This document shows, in pieces, positions 23,778-31,867 of a stretch of 64,000 nucleotides of DNA. Source of the DNA: Lachnospiraceae bacterium (GTDB taxonomy: Bacteria > Bacillota > Clostridia > Lachnospirales > Lachnospiraceae); the NCBI GenBank assembly GCA_910575475.1, contig CAJTGD010000012.1, positions 62,001 through 126,000 of the forward strand, read 5' to 3'. Positions within the stretch are counted from its first letter, which is position 1. Each line of letters starts with the position of its first letter. The translations under genes were made by a program, and so were the position numbers. The notes beneath the pieces are model-generated. The model did not search any database. It was not told where the DNA came from and was given only the letters and a program-made list of their open reading frames with translations.

Positions 23778-25871
23778 TCACACCTTCGCCAGATACCGAT
23801 TGAAATATTCCTTCAGATACCTGGAAAGCAGCTCCCGGATCTCCTCCTTGTCCCCCCGTGCCAGCACTTCCAAAAATTCATATTCTTCGATCAGCATGCT
23901 GCTGATATATCCCATGATCTCGTTATTGACTTGTCCATTCTCATCAATCGGCACCAGCATAATGATCACGGTCCGGATCCCCTTAAAATAAGGATCCTGA
24001 AATGCTTCCAGATCTTTCGTCATACAGACCGCAAACTCCGGCCGGAGCACGCCCTTTGTCCGGGTATGCAGAAGCGCAAACCCAAATTCCGCAAAGACCT
24101 GGGAGGAAATCCGTTCCCTGCGCATCAGGTCTTCCTGGATCTGTCCGCTGCGGTCCGAATAAGGGGACATTTTTTCCCCTACCGCGATCAAAAGCTCCTC
24201 AAAGGTAATGTCATTGTCTACCTTAAAAAATTCCATATTTTTCAGGATCGTCTTGATCTGTACGGCAACCAGATTGATCTCCTCCAGCTTCACGGAAAAC
24301 TCATTTTCCTCTTTGTGCTTTTCCGGCATTCTCTCATACCGCAGGATCATTTCCCGTACTTCTTCCATGTTCTCCTTATTCAAAAGCGGATTCACGGAAA
24401 CGACCGGGATATCCTGGGGGTCCATGGGAATCGTGGAAATCAGAAAATCTGTTTTTCCGATGATGTACGGCGTAATATCATTTTTTCCGTATGCCGTCAG
24501 GACCATCCGATCCTTATAGGTTTTCTCCAGCTTGGACACCATCAGACGGGAGATCCCGATCCCGCTGGAGCAGATCACTCCCGCATGGACCTTCCGTATA
24601 TTTTCCCTGCGTCCCTCCAGGCGGAATACCGCCGCGCCGAAATGTACCGTCAGGAAACCAATCTCCTCTTCCGGCACCTCCCGCTGCGTCTTCTTCTCCA
24701 GAACCGCCGCCACATGAATACATTTCCGGTAAATCTCCGGGTAGCTCTCCCGGATCTCCGCAAGCATGGGATTCTGAATATGCATTCCATATATGATCCG
24801 GATCAGGGTCGGCTGCAGATGCGCCAAAAGCCCCTGGATAAATTCCTCGTCCTGTTTTAGCAGGCATGCCTGCACTGGGTCAAAGGCATCAATCATCTCA
24901 TTGACCAGATACTGCAGCTCCCGGTTTTCAATCGTCAGGGCTTCCCCGGCATTCCACCGTATCCGCTCATGCTTGGCGCCCTTGATATGCAGGCAGATGT
25001 AGGAAATCTCCATCGTTGGAAAGCGGATTCCGAATTCCTCTTCCAGCTCCGCCGCGATTTCCTCCGACAGAAGGTAATCCTCATCCCGTTCAAGCTGTTC
25101 CCCCCAGCTGCTGCCCGGCTCGATCGTCTCATCCTTGAGGATCCGGTCAATGGCAATGGTAATATGGATCACGAGACCCACATAGGAATTTTCCGTCAGG
25201 GACTTTACCTGGAGATGATCCATCCCCGCGATACAGCGGATCACACGTTTCAGTACATCGTTGTTCAGCACCTGCCCGATCTCGCTTTTCAGCAGAAGAT
25301 CCTGAGGATCCAGCACCGTGGTTTCCTCCTCATAGGCTTCCCGCAGTACCTTCGTATCTATATTTTCTTCAATAAAGGCGCGGATCGCCCTGCGGTAATC
25401 CTCCTCGCTTCCATTGGTTTCGATCCCGCTTCCCGGCTTCCGGCTGATCTGCAGGCCATACCCGGTCAGCCAGCTTTCCACAGCTTCCAGGTCCGCGCTG
25501 ACCGTAGCCTCACTGACACCGAACTGACTGCTGTAATAATACAGCTTTTTCAGCCCCTTTTCTCTCAGCAGTTCCAGCACGAGCCGCTTCCGCCGCTCCT
25601 CCCGGTTGCTCACATCGTAAGGATCTCCCTGGCTGAGTTCGGCAAGAAGACGCTTCTTTTCCTCCTCGCTGCCTTCCAGCCAGACGCCCACGCCAGTCTT
25701 TGACGAAAAACGGACTTCATACGCTTTCAGCGTACTTTCCATATATTCCAGTTCTCTTTGAGCCGTCCGTTTGCTCACTCCGATCTGCTCCGCCAGGAGC
25801 TTCACGGAAATGGGTCCTTCCTCCTGAAGCAGTACCAGCAGGATCTGTCTCATACGAGCCGAAATATCCAT
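23778..25871 (-). CDS. mtlR: MtlR-type PRD transcriptional activator
   Basis: This 697-residue regulator has two N-terminal helix-turn-helix regions (ISVKLLAEQIGVSKRTAQREL; FGVSEATVSADL). Two PTS-regulation domains follow, then an EIIB-like segment (ICSSGIGISRLM) and a C-terminal EIIA-like domain (FALLHTRTKGV). Domain order and length match Bacillus MtlR (about 694 residues). PTS phosphorylation of PRD and EIIB/EIIA residues would set its activity by sugar supply. GGGGAGGGG precedes the ATG. It lies between IICB and IIA, as in classical mannitol loci. Confidence 0.9.
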   Translation of the reverse strand: MDISARMRQILLVLLQEEGPISVKLLAEQIGVSKRTAQRELEYMESTLKAYEVRFSSKTGVGVWLEGSEEEKKRLLAELSQGDPYDVSNREERRKRLVLELLREKGLKKLYYYSSQFGVSEATVSADLEAVESWLTGYGLQISRKPGSGIETNGSEEDYRRAIRAFIEENIDTKVLREAYEEETTVLDPQDLLLKSEIGQVLNNDVLKRVIRCIAGMDHLQVKSLTENSYVGLVIHITIAIDRILKDETIEPGSSWGEQLERDEDYLLSEEIAAELEEEFGIRFPTMEISYICLHIKGAKHERIRWNAGEALTIENRELQYLVNEMIDAFDPVQACLLKQDEEFIQGLLAHLQPTLIRIIYGMHIQNPMLAEIRESYPEIYRKCIHVAAVLEKKTQREVPEEEIGFLTVHFGAAVFRLEGRRENIRKVHAGVICSSGIGISRLMVSKLEKTYKDRMVLTAYGKNDITPYIIGKTDFLISTIPMDPQDIPVVSVNPLLNKENMEEVREMILRYERMPEKHKEENEFSVKLEEINLVAVQIKTILKNMEFFKVDNDITFEELLIAVGEKMSPYSDRSGQIQEDLMRRERISSQVFAEFGFALLHTRTKGVLRPEFAVCMTKDLEAFQDPYFKGIRTVIIMLVPIDENGQVNNEIMGYISSMLIEEYEFLEVLARGDKEEIRELLSRYLKEYFNRYLAKV

Positions 25872-25889
25872 AGCCCCTCCCCTTCTTTT

Positions 25890-25926
25890 GTATAGAAAAG
25901 CTGCCAGTGACAGGCTTTCTGTATTA
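25890..25926. repeat. Palindromic repeat, family B (copy 1)
   Basis: Arms GTATAGAAAAGCTGCC and GACAGGCTTTCTGTAT form an imperfect hairpin between the mtlR start and the IICB stop. A second copy is at 49261-49297 in the opposite orientation, in the Ecf cluster. Confidence 0.65.
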
Positions 25927-27327
25927 TCCTTGATTTCTCTTCTTCAGATCTTCCACCAGGACGTCATATTCCGGTGCCGCCAGGAAATTTGTGATCAGAA
26001 CCCGCTCCGCGTTTGGATTGCTGCGCTCCGCACGTTCTCCCAGCTCCTGGTGCGTCACTACGATCTGTACATCGGCCGGAATACTGGACACCGGTGTATG
26101 GATCACTTCGATTCCTTCCAATCCGGCTGCCGCGATCTTCTTTTTCAGTACGGTTGCTCCCATGGCGCTGGAGCCCATTCCCGCGTCGCAGGCAAACGCG
26201 ATCTTGCGGATCTTTCCCTGTCCCTTTGCAGGCTCTCCCGCCGCGCTGCTGTCATCCTGGATTCCCTTTGCCTGTTTCTTCATGGCATCCTTTTTCTGCT
26301 GTGCTTCTTCCAGGGAGGTATCCTTTCCCATGAACTTCAGCAGTGGAACCGCGATCACAAAGGAAACCACCGCCGCGATCAGCACTCCAAGGAACAGCCC
26401 CACGTAACAATGCCGCTCCGCCATCATCACCAATGCCAGGATACTGCCCGGTGAAGCCGGCGCCGTCAGTCCCACGCCCATCAGGTTGAAGGTAAACACT
26501 CCGGCTGCTCCGCCTGCGATAGTTGCAAGGAGGAGCAGGGGATTCATGAGGATATATGGGAAATAGATCTCATGGATCCCCCCGAAAAAATGAATGATCA
26601 CCGCACCGGGCGCTGAACTCTTCGCATTTCCTTTTCCGGCAATGCAGTAAGCCAGCAGGACACCCAGCCCAGGACCCGGATTAGCTTCTAACAGGAAGAA
26701 GATGGATTTGCCCATTTCCTCCACCTGCTGGATTCCCATCGGAGACAGGATCCCGTGATTGATGGCATTGTTCAAAAACAGAACCTTGGCCGGTTCGATA
26801 AACAGGCTGGTCAGCGGAAGGATGCCATGGTCTACAAAGAAACCCACCCCGATGCTCATCCAGTTATTGAGCGTGCCCACCAGCGGCGTCACACCGTACA
26901 TGGCAAGAACCGCAAGAACGGCACCAATGATCCCCAATGAAAAATTATTCACCAGCATCTCAAATCCGGCTTTCACATGATTCCCCATCAGATTATCAAA
27001 CTTTTTGATCACCCATGCGGAAAGGGGGCCTACGATCATTGCCCCGATAAACATGGGAACATCCGAACCCACGATCACACCCATGGTCGCAATGGCGCCG
27101 ATCACTCCGCCCCGCTGTCCCGCGACCACATTTCCTCCCGTATATGCGATCAGCAGGGGCAGCAGCACGGATGACATGGGGCTGACCAGCTGCGCGATCC
27201 GTTCGTTGGGCATCCAGCCCGTCTCGATAAATAATGCGGTAATCAGTCCCCAGGCAATAAAAGCTCCGATATTGGGCATGACCATGCCGCTTAGGGATCT
27301 TCCAAATAACTGTACTTTTTCTTTCAT
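25924..27327 (-). CDS. mtlA: PTS mannitol-type EIICB permease
   Basis: This 467-residue membrane permease imports and phosphorylates a hexitol. The N-terminal EIIC domain (about 1-335) has multiple helices and the GGIHEIYFPY motif. A linker rich in Lys/Gln/Glu leads to EIIB with CDAGMGSSAMG carrying the phospho-cysteine. The length matches IICB MtlA of Firmicutes, with IIA encoded separately. The ATG at 27325-27327 is chosen over an in-frame GTG nine bases upstream because GAGGTG is eight bases before it. Mannitol is the family substrate, but the accompanying catabolic enzymes are not the usual ones. Confidence 0.88.
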   Translation of the reverse strand: MKEKVQLFGRSLSGMVMPNIGAFIAWGLITALFIETGWMPNERIAQLVSPMSSVLLPLLIAYTGGNVVAGQRGGVIGAIATMGVIVGSDVPMFIGAMIVGPLSAWVIKKFDNLMGNHVKAGFEMLVNNFSLGIIGAVLAVLAMYGVTPLVGTLNNWMSIGVGFFVDHGILPLTSLFIEPAKVLFLNNAINHGILSPMGIQQVEEMGKSIFFLLEANPGPGLGVLLAYCIAGKGNAKSSAPGAVIIHFFGGIHEIYFPYILMNPLLLLATIAGGAAGVFTFNLMGVGLTAPASPGSILALVMMAERHCYVGLFLGVLIAAVVSFVIAVPLLKFMGKDTSLEEAQQKKDAMKKQAKGIQDDSSAAGEPAKGQGKIRKIAFACDAGMGSSAMGATVLKKKIAAAGLEGIEVIHTPVSSIPADVQIVVTHQELGERAERSNPNAERVLITNFLAAPEYDVLVEDLKKRNQG

Positions 27328-27400
27328 AAATTCCACACCTCATTTTCTTTTGGTATTCAGAAGTGCGATCGGCCAATCACGTTTTCTTCATCGTATGTTT

Positions 27401-27471
27401 ATTATAAACTTGGCCTGTCTTTTATTTCAACAAATAGAAAAACAAATTTGGCGTCATCCGTTAGTGCCAAA
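27401..27471 (-). promoter_or_regulatory. Promoter plus MtlR-type operator for the IICB-mtlR unit
   Basis: The inverted repeat TTTGGCGTCATCC...GTTAGTGCCAAA (27447-27471) lies upstream (minus) of TTGAAA (27430-27425), an 18-base spacer and TATAAT (27406-27401). The layout is nearly superimposable on 23653-23721, including the CTATTTGTTGAAA block, which indicates co-regulation by the MtlR-type activator. Confidence 0.75.
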
Positions 27472-27533
27472 GAGATCATCCTTCCCATCATGCACCGGCA
27501 TCAACGGCATCTTGTCCATTCCTGATATGCAGA

Positions 27534-27590
27534 AAGCGCCTGCCGCGCCGGAGTTCTTTCTCCTCCGACACAGCAGGCGCTTTTTTATTT
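27534..27590. terminator. Strong hairpin, probable terminator
   Basis: Stem AGCGCCTGC (27535-27543) / GCAGGCGCT (27573-27581) with an inner CGGAG/CTCCG pair is followed on plus by TTTTTATTTTT. On the minus strand only a short T-run follows. It lies 12 bases beyond the 70-residue gene, so it probably ends that transcript despite the better plus-strand T-run. Confidence 0.55.
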
Positions 27591-27601
27591 TTCATAGATA
27601 T

Positions 27602-27814
27602 TCATCCGGTATAAACATATTCCACGAATCCTGCAATTCTGTTTTCCAGACCGTATACCACATTGCTGATCACATATTCCCCTTCTGACAGCATTGTTTT
27701 TATACGGTATGGAACACCGGGATCCATATGTCCCCTGTCTTCCTTTTCCTCGGAAAAGTATCTTTCCACCTCCGGATGGACTCTGAAATAAATATGCTCC
27801 TCCGCAATTTCCAT
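27602..27814 (-). CDS. Hypothetical 70-residue protein
   Basis: This short acidic protein (MEIAEEHIYFRVHPEVERYF...) has no recognised motif, signal or membrane segment. It starts 43 bases after the alpha/beta hydrolase gene, with GGGGGG six bases before the ATG, and a terminator follows. That spacing supports co-transcription with the hydrolase. I do not recognise the family. Confidence 0.5.
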   Translation of the reverse strand: MEIAEEHIYFRVHPEVERYFSEEKEDRGHMDPGVPYRIKTMLSEGEYVISNVVYGLENRIAGFVEYVYTG

Positions 27815-27857
27815 GGTGGTCCCCCCATATTGTTCCGGCGGGAGACCACAGAGCATT

Positions 27858-28781
27858 CTACAGATGCCGGTTCATAAATGTAATGACACCATATTCCACT
27901 TCATCCTTGATCTCCGCATAGTTGTGGATCTCATGGCGGAAGCCGGAATATACCTTTGTATCCACGGTATGCCCGGTCTCGTACAGCCAGTTGCTGACCT
28001 CATAGATTCCCTTCCCGTACTGTCCTACCGGGTCCTGGTCGCCGCCGATGTTGTAGATGGGCAGGTCCTTTGGAACCTTTTCGGCCCATTCCGTACCGTT
28101 GATCACATGCATCATCTGTACAAAGTAAAGCAGAGACTGGTTCGACGTAGGCTTTGTAAACGCGTCGAAGGGATCCTCCGCATGGTCTCTCTGTACGTAG
28201 GGGTCCGCGCAGATCCATTCATTTCCGATGCTGACCTCGCCGCACCGCTCGCACATCCATCCCAGCAGGCTGCCCGCGTACGCCGGGTCGGATTCCTTTC
28301 CTTTTCCGTCGGCAACTGCCTTTTCCAGTTCCTTCGCCACGTCCTCCGCTCCCGGAAATACGCCGGATGTCCCGCAGATGGTCGCGCCCGCAAGCTCGCT
28401 TCCGTATTTTGCGATGTAATCCCTTACGATAAAGGAACCCATGCTGTGGCCGAACAGAAAATAGGGAAGTTCCGGATATTTCTCACATACCAATTCTTTC
28501 AGCTTATGCTCGTCCTCCATCATAGTATGACAGCCCTTGTCTCCCCAGTCGCCCCAGGTGTCATTCTCCAGGGCGGTCTTGCCATGGCCTACATGGTCGT
28601 CGGCCGCTACGATAAACCCTGCGTCCATGAACTTCACGATCATATGCAGATACCGTCTGGAATGCTCGCCGTAGCCGTGGATCACCTGAACGATGCCCTT
28701 CGGCTTTGCCGCCGGAACATAGATCCATCCGTAGACCTCGTCGCGCTCGTTGAATGACTGGAATTTTACTTCGTGTAACAT
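27858..28781 (-). CDS. Alpha/beta hydrolase, monoacylglycerol lipase/lysophospholipase type
   Basis: This 307-residue cytoplasmic hydrolase has VIHGYGEHSRRY (oxyanion region), ADDHVGHGKT, the nucleophile elbow GHSMGS and a C-terminal YSGFRHEIHN with the catalytic His. This is the PldB/MGLL pattern. Its likely substrates are monoacylglycerols or lysophospholipids; other short esters are possible. AAGGAGG precedes the ATG. It is not visibly connected with the flanking PTS or uronate genes. Confidence 0.85.
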   Translation of the reverse strand: MLHEVKFQSFNERDEVYGWIYVPAAKPKGIVQVIHGYGEHSRRYLHMIVKFMDAGFIVAADDHVGHGKTALENDTWGDWGDKGCHTMMEDEHKLKELVCEKYPELPYFLFGHSMGSFIVRDYIAKYGSELAGATICGTSGVFPGAEDVAKELEKAVADGKGKESDPAYAGSLLGWMCERCGEVSIGNEWICADPYVQRDHAEDPFDAFTKPTSNQSLLYFVQMMHVINGTEWAEKVPKDLPIYNIGGDQDPVGQYGKGIYEVSNWLYETGHTVDTKVYSGFRHEIHNYAEIKDEVEYGVITFMNRHL

Positions 28782-28839
28782 GTAATATACCTCCTTATGT
28801 GAATTTAATTGTAAATTACAACCAATTTTAACAGGACAC

Positions 28840-29916
28840 TCAAAAATCCGTAGAGCATCTTCTTACGATCTCACACCGCACCTTATGATCCTGCTCCACA
28901 TCCTCTTTTCCCTGGAGCACCTCCAGCATCCGGTCAACCGCGTCGTTGCAGAGCCGCTTCACCTGATTATCCACCGATGTCAGCTCCGGCTCACAGCAGA
29001 CAGCCATCGTGGAATTGTTATATCCTGCCACGCTGAGCTCCTCCGGCACGGCCAGCCCTTTTGCCCTGGCATATTTGAGCACTCCGACAGCCAGGCCGTC
29101 ATTGCATGCAAATGCACTGTCAAATTCCAGTGTCCGGTGCGCCAGCAGCATTTCCTTTACATACAGCACTTTGTTCTGCACATAGCCCGCCGAATTTTCT
29201 GAAAATTCAGCAAAACCGGCTTCCTCCGGCTGATGCATGCCGAATGGACGGATATAATACTTCAGATCCCCGAGTATGGGATATCCCGCGTCCGTCAGCG
29301 CGCTCTCATATCCTTCCATTTTCTGCCGAGCGCTGTATGTCTGCGAATCGTATAAAAAGAGAATCCTTTTTTTCCCCCGGCGGATCAGCGCCCGGGTCAC
29401 ATCGTATGCCCCCTGCCGGTCATCCCCATAGGAGCAGTAGATGTTTTCCCCCTCCACATATCCGTTGATCATGAATACCGGAACCTGCTGTGCTGCCGCG
29501 CGGACATACTCCGTCTCTTCTGGGTCCTTTCCCGATCCTGCATACAGAGACCCCACGAGGATCAGTGCATCGATCCGCTTGGAGAGCAGCAGCCTGGTAT
29601 GGTGTTCCCTGGCCTCCCGCATGCTCCCGCTGCAGCCCAGGATGCAGTCGTATCCGCATTCGTGGAGACGTTTTTCCAGATGCGAAACCGCCTCCGCCAT
29701 GTACTGATCGGAGATATCCGGGCAGAGGATGCCAATGGTCTTCATGGAGTTCAGCCCCAGTCCCCGCGCAAATACATTCGGCGTATATTCCGATTCTTCC
29801 ATCACCGCAAGAACCTTTTGCTTTGTTTTTTCACTGACACGGGGACTTCCGTTCACAACCCTGGAAACGGTAGCGATCGAAACCCCCGACAGCTTTGCTA
29901 TATCGTAAATATTCAT
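28840..29916 (-). CDS. LacI-family regulator of hexuronate genes
   Basis: This 358-residue repressor has an N-terminal helix-turn-helix YDIAKLSGVSIATVSRVVNG and a periplasmic-binding-protein-like sensor domain. It is divergent from uxaA. Perfect or near-perfect TGTAAGC-GCTTACA palindromes, typical LacI-family operators, overlap the uxaA and TRAP promoters, so it is the best candidate to bind them. The inducer may be a uronate or an intermediate such as altronate. GAGGTG precedes the ATG. Confidence 0.88.
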   Translation of the reverse strand: MNIYDIAKLSGVSIATVSRVVNGSPRVSEKTKQKVLAVMEESEYTPNVFARGLGLNSMKTIGILCPDISDQYMAEAVSHLEKRLHECGYDCILGCSGSMREAREHHTRLLLSKRIDALILVGSLYAGSGKDPEETEYVRAAAQQVPVFMINGYVEGENIYCSYGDDRQGAYDVTRALIRRGKKRILFLYDSQTYSARQKMEGYESALTDAGYPILGDLKYYIRPFGMHQPEEAGFAEFSENSAGYVQNKVLYVKEMLLAHRTLEFDSAFACNDGLAVGVLKYARAKGLAVPEELSVAGYNNSTMAVCCEPELTSVDNQVKRLCNDAVDRMLEVLQGKEDVEQDHKVRCEIVRRCSTDF

Positions 29917-30079
29917 CCTGTCACCTCTTAGGCACTGTATGGAAATAGCTTATACATCTTGACTGGTCTATCTCTCCGATCGCACAGTTCAAAACACCTG
30001 CTTAACATTCCATCCTTTCCGGCACTCGCAAACGCTATGGTTGTAAGTTCTTTCATTTTTGATTCCATCACTACTCTAA

Positions 30080-30108
30080 ATTTTATAATATTTTTCACAA
30101 AAAAGCAA
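30080..30108 (-). promoter_or_regulatory. Predicted promoter of the LacI-type gene
   Basis: TTGCTT (30108-30103), a 17-base spacer and TAAAAT (30085-30080) are present on the minus strand, about 165 bases before the start. The gap 29917-30158 holds no gene. Confidence 0.4.
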
Positions 30109-30158
30109 ACCTTATCTCTAGATTTTTCACATTTTTTCCAACTTTTTTGCTTTTTCTA

Positions 30159-30210
30159 TTGACTCCTTTCCTGTTTTATAGTAAACTTAATGTAAGCGCT
30201 TACATTAAGT
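30159..30210 (+). promoter_or_regulatory. uxaA promoter with perfect 26-bp palindromic operator
   Basis: TTGACT (30159-30164), 17 bases and TAAACT (30182-30187) form the promoter. A perfect 26-bp palindrome at 30185-30210, centred on TGTAAGC/GCTTACA, overlaps the -10 end and the start site, which fits steric repression by the adjacent LacI protein. Confidence 0.85.
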
Positions 30211-30274
30211 AAGAAACGAACCGAACCAATTATCACATATTAACAGAAGCTCTCTATTTCAGAAAGGAATCTTT

Positions 30275-31756
30275 ATGCAGGAATTTATCAAAATTCATCC
30301 CCAGGATAACGTAGCGGTTGCCCTGTGTCCCCTGTCCGCGGGCAGTACGTTCCAGGTGGACTCGCAGACCGTTATACTGGCCGAAGACATTCCCCAGGGA
30401 CATAAGTTTACTCTGACGCCCCTTTCGGAGGGTGAACAGGTCATCAAGTACGGAAGTCCCATCGGATTTGCCAAAGAATCGGTAGGAGCCGGCTCCTGGA
30501 TCCATACTCATAATCTGAGGACCGGTCTGGGTGATGTACTGACTTATCATTATGAACCGCAGGCTTCTTCCCTTACGCCTTCCGCGCCAACCTTCTTCCA
30601 GGGCTACCGCAGGGCAGACGGAAAGGTCGGTGTCCGCAACAATATCTGGATCATCCCGACCGTAGGCTGTGTCAATAATATAGCCACGTCTATTGAGCGG
30701 CAGGCCCAGGCCTACCTTACGGAACAGATTGACGAGATCTCCGCATTTCCTCATCCCTACGGCTGCTCCCAAATGGGCGATGATCAGGAGCATACCCGGC
30801 AGATTCTTGCCGACCTGATTTGCCACCCCAACGCAGGAGGCGTACTGGTCCTCGGCCTGGGATGCGAGAACAGCAATATTGAAGAACTGAAAAAATACAT
30901 TGGAGACTATGACCCTCAGCGTGTCCGTTTCCTTGTCTGCCAGGAATCCCAGGATGAGATTGCGGATGCTCTTGATATCATCCGGGAGCTTGCGGAATAT
31001 GCCGGGCAGTTCCGTAGGGAGTCCATCCCCTGCAGCGAGCTGGTCATCGGAATGAAGTGCGGCGGCTCCGACGGTCTGTCCGGCATCACGGCGAACCCTG
31101 TCGTGGGCGCGTTTTCCGACCTTTTAATCTCCAAGGGCGGCACCACCGTCCTGACCGAGGTTCCGGAAATGTTCGGAGCGGAAACTCAGCTCATGAACCG
31201 CTGCGAGACGGAAGAACTGTTTCAAGAGACCGTGGACCTGATCAACGATTTTAAAGAATATTTTAAAAGCCATAATCAGACGATTTATGAGAATCCGTCC
31301 CCCGGAAATAAGAAGGGCGGCATCTCCACCCTGGAGGATAAGTCTCTGGGATGTACACAGAAGTCCGGAAGCGCGCCTGTACGCGGAGTCCTCTCCTACG
31401 GGGAGCCGATCCGCGGCAAAGGACTGCATCTGTTAAGCGCCCCGGGAAATGACCTGGTGGCATCTACGGCTCTGGCGGCATCCGGAGCGCATATCGTCCT
31501 GTTTACGACCGGACGGGGCACTCCCTTTGCCTGCCCGGTGCCGACCATGAAGATCTCCACCAATTCCGCGCTCTATGAGCGGAAGTCCAACTGGATCGAC
31601 TTCAATTGCGGGACTATGGTAGAGGGAACACCGCTGAATGAACTGGCGGAGCAGCTTTTTGACAAGGTGATCCGAACCGCTTCCGGGGAAAAGGTAAAAT
31701 CTGAGGAAGCAGGCTTCCATGATTTTGCGATCTTCAAGCAGGGTGTGACCTTATAA
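30275..31756 (+). CDS. uxaA: Altronate dehydratase
   Basis: This 493-residue enzyme converts D-altronate to 2-keto-3-deoxygluconate in galacturonate breakdown. The N-terminal SAF-like part (IHPQDNVAVAL..., VGAGSWIHTHN) and the C-terminal catalytic part (GYRRADGKVGVRNNIWIIPTVGC, HPYGCSQMGDD, GLGCENSN, MKCGGSDGLSGITANP) are characteristic. AAAGGAA lies before the ATG. It is first in a plus-strand operon with uxaB under a LacI-type operator. Confidence 0.95.
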   Translation: MQEFIKIHPQDNVAVALCPLSAGSTFQVDSQTVILAEDIPQGHKFTLTPLSEGEQVIKYGSPIGFAKESVGAGSWIHTHNLRTGLGDVLTYHYEPQASSLTPSAPTFFQGYRRADGKVGVRNNIWIIPTVGCVNNIATSIERQAQAYLTEQIDEISAFPHPYGCSQMGDDQEHTRQILADLICHPNAGGVLVLGLGCENSNIEELKKYIGDYDPQRVRFLVCQESQDEIADALDIIRELAEYAGQFRRESIPCSELVIGMKCGGSDGLSGITANPVVGAFSDLLISKGGTTVLTEVPEMFGAETQLMNRCETEELFQETVDLINDFKEYFKSHNQTIYENPSPGNKKGGISTLEDKSLGCTQKSGSAPVRGVLSYGEPIRGKGLHLLSAPGNDLVASTALAASGAHIVLFTTGRGTPFACPVPTMKISTNSALYERKSNWIDFNCGTMVEGTPLNELAEQLFDKVIRTASGEKVKSEEAGFHDFAIFKQGVTL

Positions 31757-31867
31757 AGCGAACTGCGTGAATTGCCTGTACTGCCGCCCTCACGCCACAG
31801 CAGACAGACCGTGCAGACAGTAACATATTCTGCTTTTTAATTTACTTATTGAAAGAAAGGAATCATC

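Noticed and set aside
27534-27590. Plus-strand gene ending at this strong T-run hairpin
   Set aside because: No plus-strand gene with a ribosome site was found between 23.8 and 27.5 kb; the plus frames there are antisense to PTS genes.
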